Shown: one piece after another, positions 61,849 through 64,000 of the stretch
Position numbering within the stretch: the stretch's first letter is position 1
How the letters are laid out: the number at the start of each line of letters is the position of its first letter
Assembly: GCF_900142135.1 (NCBI RefSeq)
Contig: NZ_FQZU01000027.1
Span: 19,181-83,180, forward strand
Origin: Desulfatibacillum alkenivorans DSM 16219
Lineage (GTDB): Bacteria; Desulfobacterota; Desulfobacteria; Desulfobacterales; Desulfatibacillaceae
DNA: 64,000 nt
Direction of reading: 5' to 3'
Notes under the pieces: generated by a model
The model's database searches: none
What the model was told of the DNA's origin: nothing
The model's input: the letters and a program-made list of their open reading frames with translations, nothing else
Position numbers and translations under genes: made by a program

Positions 61849-62989
61849 GTTTTAGGGGACGTCCCTGACTATTCCACTAACTATCCATTTTACGAAGAGA
61901 GGCCCGACTCACAGCCATCCAAGGTGTAATCGTTTACCAGGGCTATCCGGCGTCCGCGTTCCACAGCGCGTGCTATACCGGAACTGGACAGTGAAAGCTC
62001 TATGGCCAACTCCGCCTGGGAAACTCCCAATTTTCTTGCAGCCCAATAGCAATAGAGGCTCCGGGCATCAGCCAACGGCCGCGTCCGGATTTTTCTGAGA
62101 ACCCATTCCGGGTCCACTCCGAAAAGGCCCGAGGCCTTTTCCAACGCGCTTGCCTTGTCTATGCCTTTGGCTGCCAGAAGATACTTGGCGGAAAGGTTTT
62201 CCTTGGCCTGAGTCAGGATCGACCGAACAAAATCACCGTCCCCCAGAATTCGCTGGTCGCTTTTCTGCCTGGACTCCTTGGACGGAAACGAGGCTTTCAC
62301 AGCGTCCCATCCTCCCAGGCTCCGAACCAGGCCGCCCCCTGTCAGATCCTCTCGCCTGCCCATGGTCAGCCCGGCCTTCACAAAATCGTTGTAGCGCTTG
62401 CGGGAGGCGCGCAAGGAGCCTCCAAAAGAAGCCAAAACAAACTCCGCATCTTGCCAAGGGCATGGACCTTTTCCCAGGAGGACCCTATGACCGCAATACC
62501 GGTGGGCTGCAAGGCCCTTGAGGTCGGAAACCGCTCCCGCTCTCAGGGGATTCAGATGAATGTATCGGACCAGTTCTTTAAAATAGGCGTTTTCCTGGCA
62601 CAGCACGGTCTTGAACCGATTTTGAAACAAGGGGCCATGACGGAAATGCCTGCGATTGAAATATCCGGCGTATCCGGTCATAAGGCGGCGCATGACGTGG
62701 GAGATTCCAGCCGGCGGACTGCGAAACAGAAAATGAGCGTGATTGTCCATGAACACCCAGGCGTAGCAGGCGGTCTGGGTTTCGGACAGAACCAGGGCGA
62801 GACGATCCATCAAGGCGTCCCGGTCCTGGTCGTCGGAAAAAATCGGTTTACGCTCAATGCCCCGGATCATCACATGATGCAATAGGCCGGGAGCGTCTAA
62901 TCGGGATTGGCGAGGCATAATACCATAACCTTACACCAATCCCTCATCCGCGTCAAGTTAGGCGATTAATCAGGGACGTCCCCTAGAAT
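61849..62989 (-). mobile_element. RAYT-carrying mobile unit inside an rhs gene
   Basis: A 1141-bp segment between the two 250-bp repeats. Its ends carry an inverted repeat TAGGGGACGTCCCTGA (61853-61868) and TCAGGGACGTCCCCTA (62970-62985). It contains one gene, the RAYT transposase. The same ends accompany the truncated RAYT at 57376-57660 and solo ends elsewhere, showing a mobile family. Confidence 0.85.
61890..62918 (-). CDS. REP-associated tyrosine transposase (RAYT)
   Basis: 342 residues. The Y1/HUH transposase fold is complete: HUH motif His60-Ala-His62 in DNHAHFLF, catalytic Tyr119 in LVRYIHLNPLRAG. The C-terminal third holds a DnaA-like helix-turn-helix (SLYCYWAARKLGVSQAELAI), common in this group. 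RAYTs cut single-stranded DNA at REP palindromes. Here the gene sits inside a segment with REP-type ends and is surrounded by related REPs; a truncated paralogue lies at 57376. Likely active, or only recently inactive. Confidence 0.92.
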   Translation of the reverse strand: MPRQSRLDAPGLLHHVMIRGIERKPIFSDDQDRDALMDRLALVLSETQTACYAWVFMDNHAHFLFRSPPAGISHVMRRLMTGYAGYFNRRHFRHGPLFQNRFKTVLCQENAYFKELVRYIHLNPLRAGAVSDLKGLAAHRYCGHRVLLGKGPCPWQDAEFVLASFGGSLRASRKRYNDFVKAGLTMGRREDLTGGGLVRSLGGWDAVKASFPSKESRQKSDQRILGDGDFVRSILTQAKENLSAKYLLAAKGIDKASALEKASGLFGVDPEWVLRKIRTRPLADARSLYCYWAARKLGVSQAELAIELSLSSSGIARAVERGRRIALVNDYTLDGCESGLSS

Positions 62990-63763
62990 AGGACGGGTCC
63001 AGTTGAACACGTTGTTGGTGATGGCGCCCTGGCCGGGGATGTCCATGCTCACCCATTGGTTGGCGTTGTCGTAGGTGTAGGTGTAGGTGACGCCGTCCGG
63101 GCCGGTGTAAGATTCCTTAAGGCCGTTCTTGTAATAGGAGTAGGAGAATTCCTTGGCGAACAGCCCATAGTCCATCGCTGCATTGGTTTTCCGGTAGAGT
63201 TCGTCGTAAGTGTATGTTCCGGAGGTGACGCCGTCGTCGTAGGTCAGGAGATTGCCCAGGCTGTCGTAGGTAAATAGAACGGTCTTGACCGCGTTATCCC
63301 AGTCGGACGATTCATAATACTGCACCTGGGCCAGCCTGTCGGCATCATTGTATGTGTAGACGGTTTTCTGATTTTTGGCGTCGATCTTTTCGGTCAGGCT
63401 GCCTCGGCCGTCGTAGACGTAGGAGGTTTCCTGGCCCATGGGCCGGATTTCCTTTACCAGCCGGTTATTTTTGTCATACTCAAATTGGGTAAGATTGCCC
63501 TCCCCGTCTTCCAGGGACAGCATGTTGCCGCGCAAGTCGTAGGAATACTTGACGGTTGCGCCCGTAGCGTCGGTTATGCTAACCAGCCTATTCAGGGCGT
63601 CGTATTCGTAGGTTGTGACACTGCTTTCCTTGTCCGTGACGGCAACTGGACGGCCTAAATCATCGTACTCCATATAGGAAGTCCTCGAGTCGGATTCATC
63701 CAGAATATCTGTGGCCGCGACAACCCGGTCCCGCTGATCGTATTCGAATTCCGTGGAGTATGT
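62966..63763 (-). pseudogene. Rhs/YD-repeat protein, 5' half fragment
   Basis: The frame is open from the REP border at 63763 (ITYSTEFEYDQRDRVVAATD; first ATG at 63673) through several YD repeats (YEYDALNRLVSITDATG, YSYDLRGNMLSLEDGEG, YTYNDADRLAQVQYY) and through the right copy of the 250-bp repeat, where it runs into the RAYT insert and stops at 62966 (RPILGDVPD). Its N terminus is cut by the 76-bp palindrome. Joining it at the repeat to 60375-61848 would give one continuous rhs frame of about 670 residues. Confidence 0.85.
62990..63239. repeat. 250-bp direct repeat, right copy (rhs sequence)
   Basis: Identical partner of 61599-61848, offset 1391 bases. The base before the repeat and the base after it differ between copies, so these are its exact limits. 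Confidence 0.95.
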
Positions 63764-63839
63764 AATTCTTGGGGACGCCCCTTAATAAGATACTAAATAG
63801 CCATTTACTAGTTTATTAAGGAACGTCCCCGAAAAAATT
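63764..63839. repeat. 76-bp palindromic REP element, copy 3
   Basis: Identical to the copy at 58949-59024 (76 of 76 bases as read). Here it truncates the rhs 5' half on one side and the MAQPDLPTLE fragment on the other. Confidence 0.9.
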
Positions 63840-64000
63840 CCGGCGCAGAAGGTTTCCATTTCCAGGGTCGGCAGATCAGGCTGCGCCATATTGGTGCGTT
63901 GCGGACCGATAAAGGATTAATAAACTATGCTAAATTAACATTATAGTGAATGGATTTATACATTATTTCAAACAGATAAAAAGTTAGTCACTTATTAAGG
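63840..64000 (-). pseudogene. second copy of the MAQPDLPTLE gene start and upstream region
   Basis: ATG at 63889 (minus strand), reading MAQPDLPTLEMETFCAG before the frame enters the palindrome and stops. The segment and about 100 bases upstream match 57774-57915 with scattered differences (roughly four in five bases by eye). The window ends in TATTAAGG, possibly the start of another repeat. Confidence 0.6.

Noticed and set aside
61849..62989. Interpretation of the RAYT unit as a normal insertion sequence with target-site duplication
   Set aside because: Target duplications are a few bases; 250 bp is far beyond that, and HUH transposases do not make them. The repeat needs another explanation.

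Overview
The window looks like the chromosome of a strictly anaerobic, sulfate-reducing deltaproteobacterium of the Desulfobacteraceae type, most like Desulfatibacillum. I infer this from gene content, not from a marker gene. The clues are many ferredoxin-linked CoA-ester enzymes, a 2-oxoacid:ferredoxin oxidoreductase with its own ferredoxin, 4-hydroxybutyryl-CoA-dehydratase-type radical enzymes, acyl-CoA carboxylase subunits, a FeoAB system without aerobic iron genes, and moderately high GC. I saw no rRNA, tRNA or CRISPR array.

Layout. 1-8.9 kb: a partial 4-hydroxybutyryl-CoA dehydratase-like gene, an XRE-type regulator, then a five-gene + strand cluster. The cluster encodes an epimerase fused to an iron-sulfur module, a second protein with the same module, an SCP-x-like thiolase, a PaaK-like CoA ligase and a ferredoxin-nitroreductase. 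It appears to be a redox-coupled CoA-ester pathway of unknown substrate. 9-11 kb: a D-cysteine desulfhydrase/ACC-deaminase-like enzyme and an MBL hydrolase. 11.1-18.2 kb: a TetR regulator and a biotin-dependent acyl-CoA carboxylase operon with acyl-CoA dehydrogenase, two carboxyltransferases, a carrier and a biotin carboxylase ending in a poly-aspartate tail. 18.5-26.4 kb: an outer-membrane protein, an unknown gene and a signalling triad (Ser/Thr kinase; coiled-coil zinc-ribbon protein; Ser/Thr kinase with FHA). 26.4-33.4 kb: a DMT transporter, DUF3047 protein, Crp/Fnr regulator, YqaA membrane protein, hydrolases, ROK protein and TetR/operator. 33.4-37.5 kb: korDABC-like genes, a universal stress protein and a double-ACT protein. 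38.9-44.9 kb: a cold-shock protein, a FabH-like synthase, a c-di-GMP-I riboswitch in front of a small exported protein, a receiver protein, a FadR-like regulator with its operator, and an SDR. 45.8-49.5 kb: a zinc-ribbon protein, TetR, and a full-length 4-hydroxybutyryl-CoA dehydratase-like enzyme with a clear promoter. 49.5-56.3 kb: a metal-uptake block (DtxR-like regulator, NicO, DUF1007, FeoB-associated Cys-rich protein, DUF4198, FeoB, FeoA) with DtxR-like boxes.

56.5-64 kb is a degraded, mobile region. It holds a GGDEF remnant, a truncated and an intact REP-associated tyrosine transposase (RAYT), many REP-like GGGGAC palindromes, pieces of rhs/YD-repeat genes, and two candidate toxin-tip/immunity pairs. 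The intact RAYT lies inside an rhs gene in a 1141-bp insert with 16-bp terminal inverted repeats. The insert is flanked by an exact 250-bp direct repeat of rhs sequence, so recombination between the repeats would restore the rhs reading frame. This is the most striking structure in the window.

Other points of interest: the CFCCxCCC cysteine module shared by two redox proteins; the kinase/coiled-coil/kinase-FHA triad; three dispersed GGGGAC...TATCTC inverted-repeat elements between genes; and the riboswitch.
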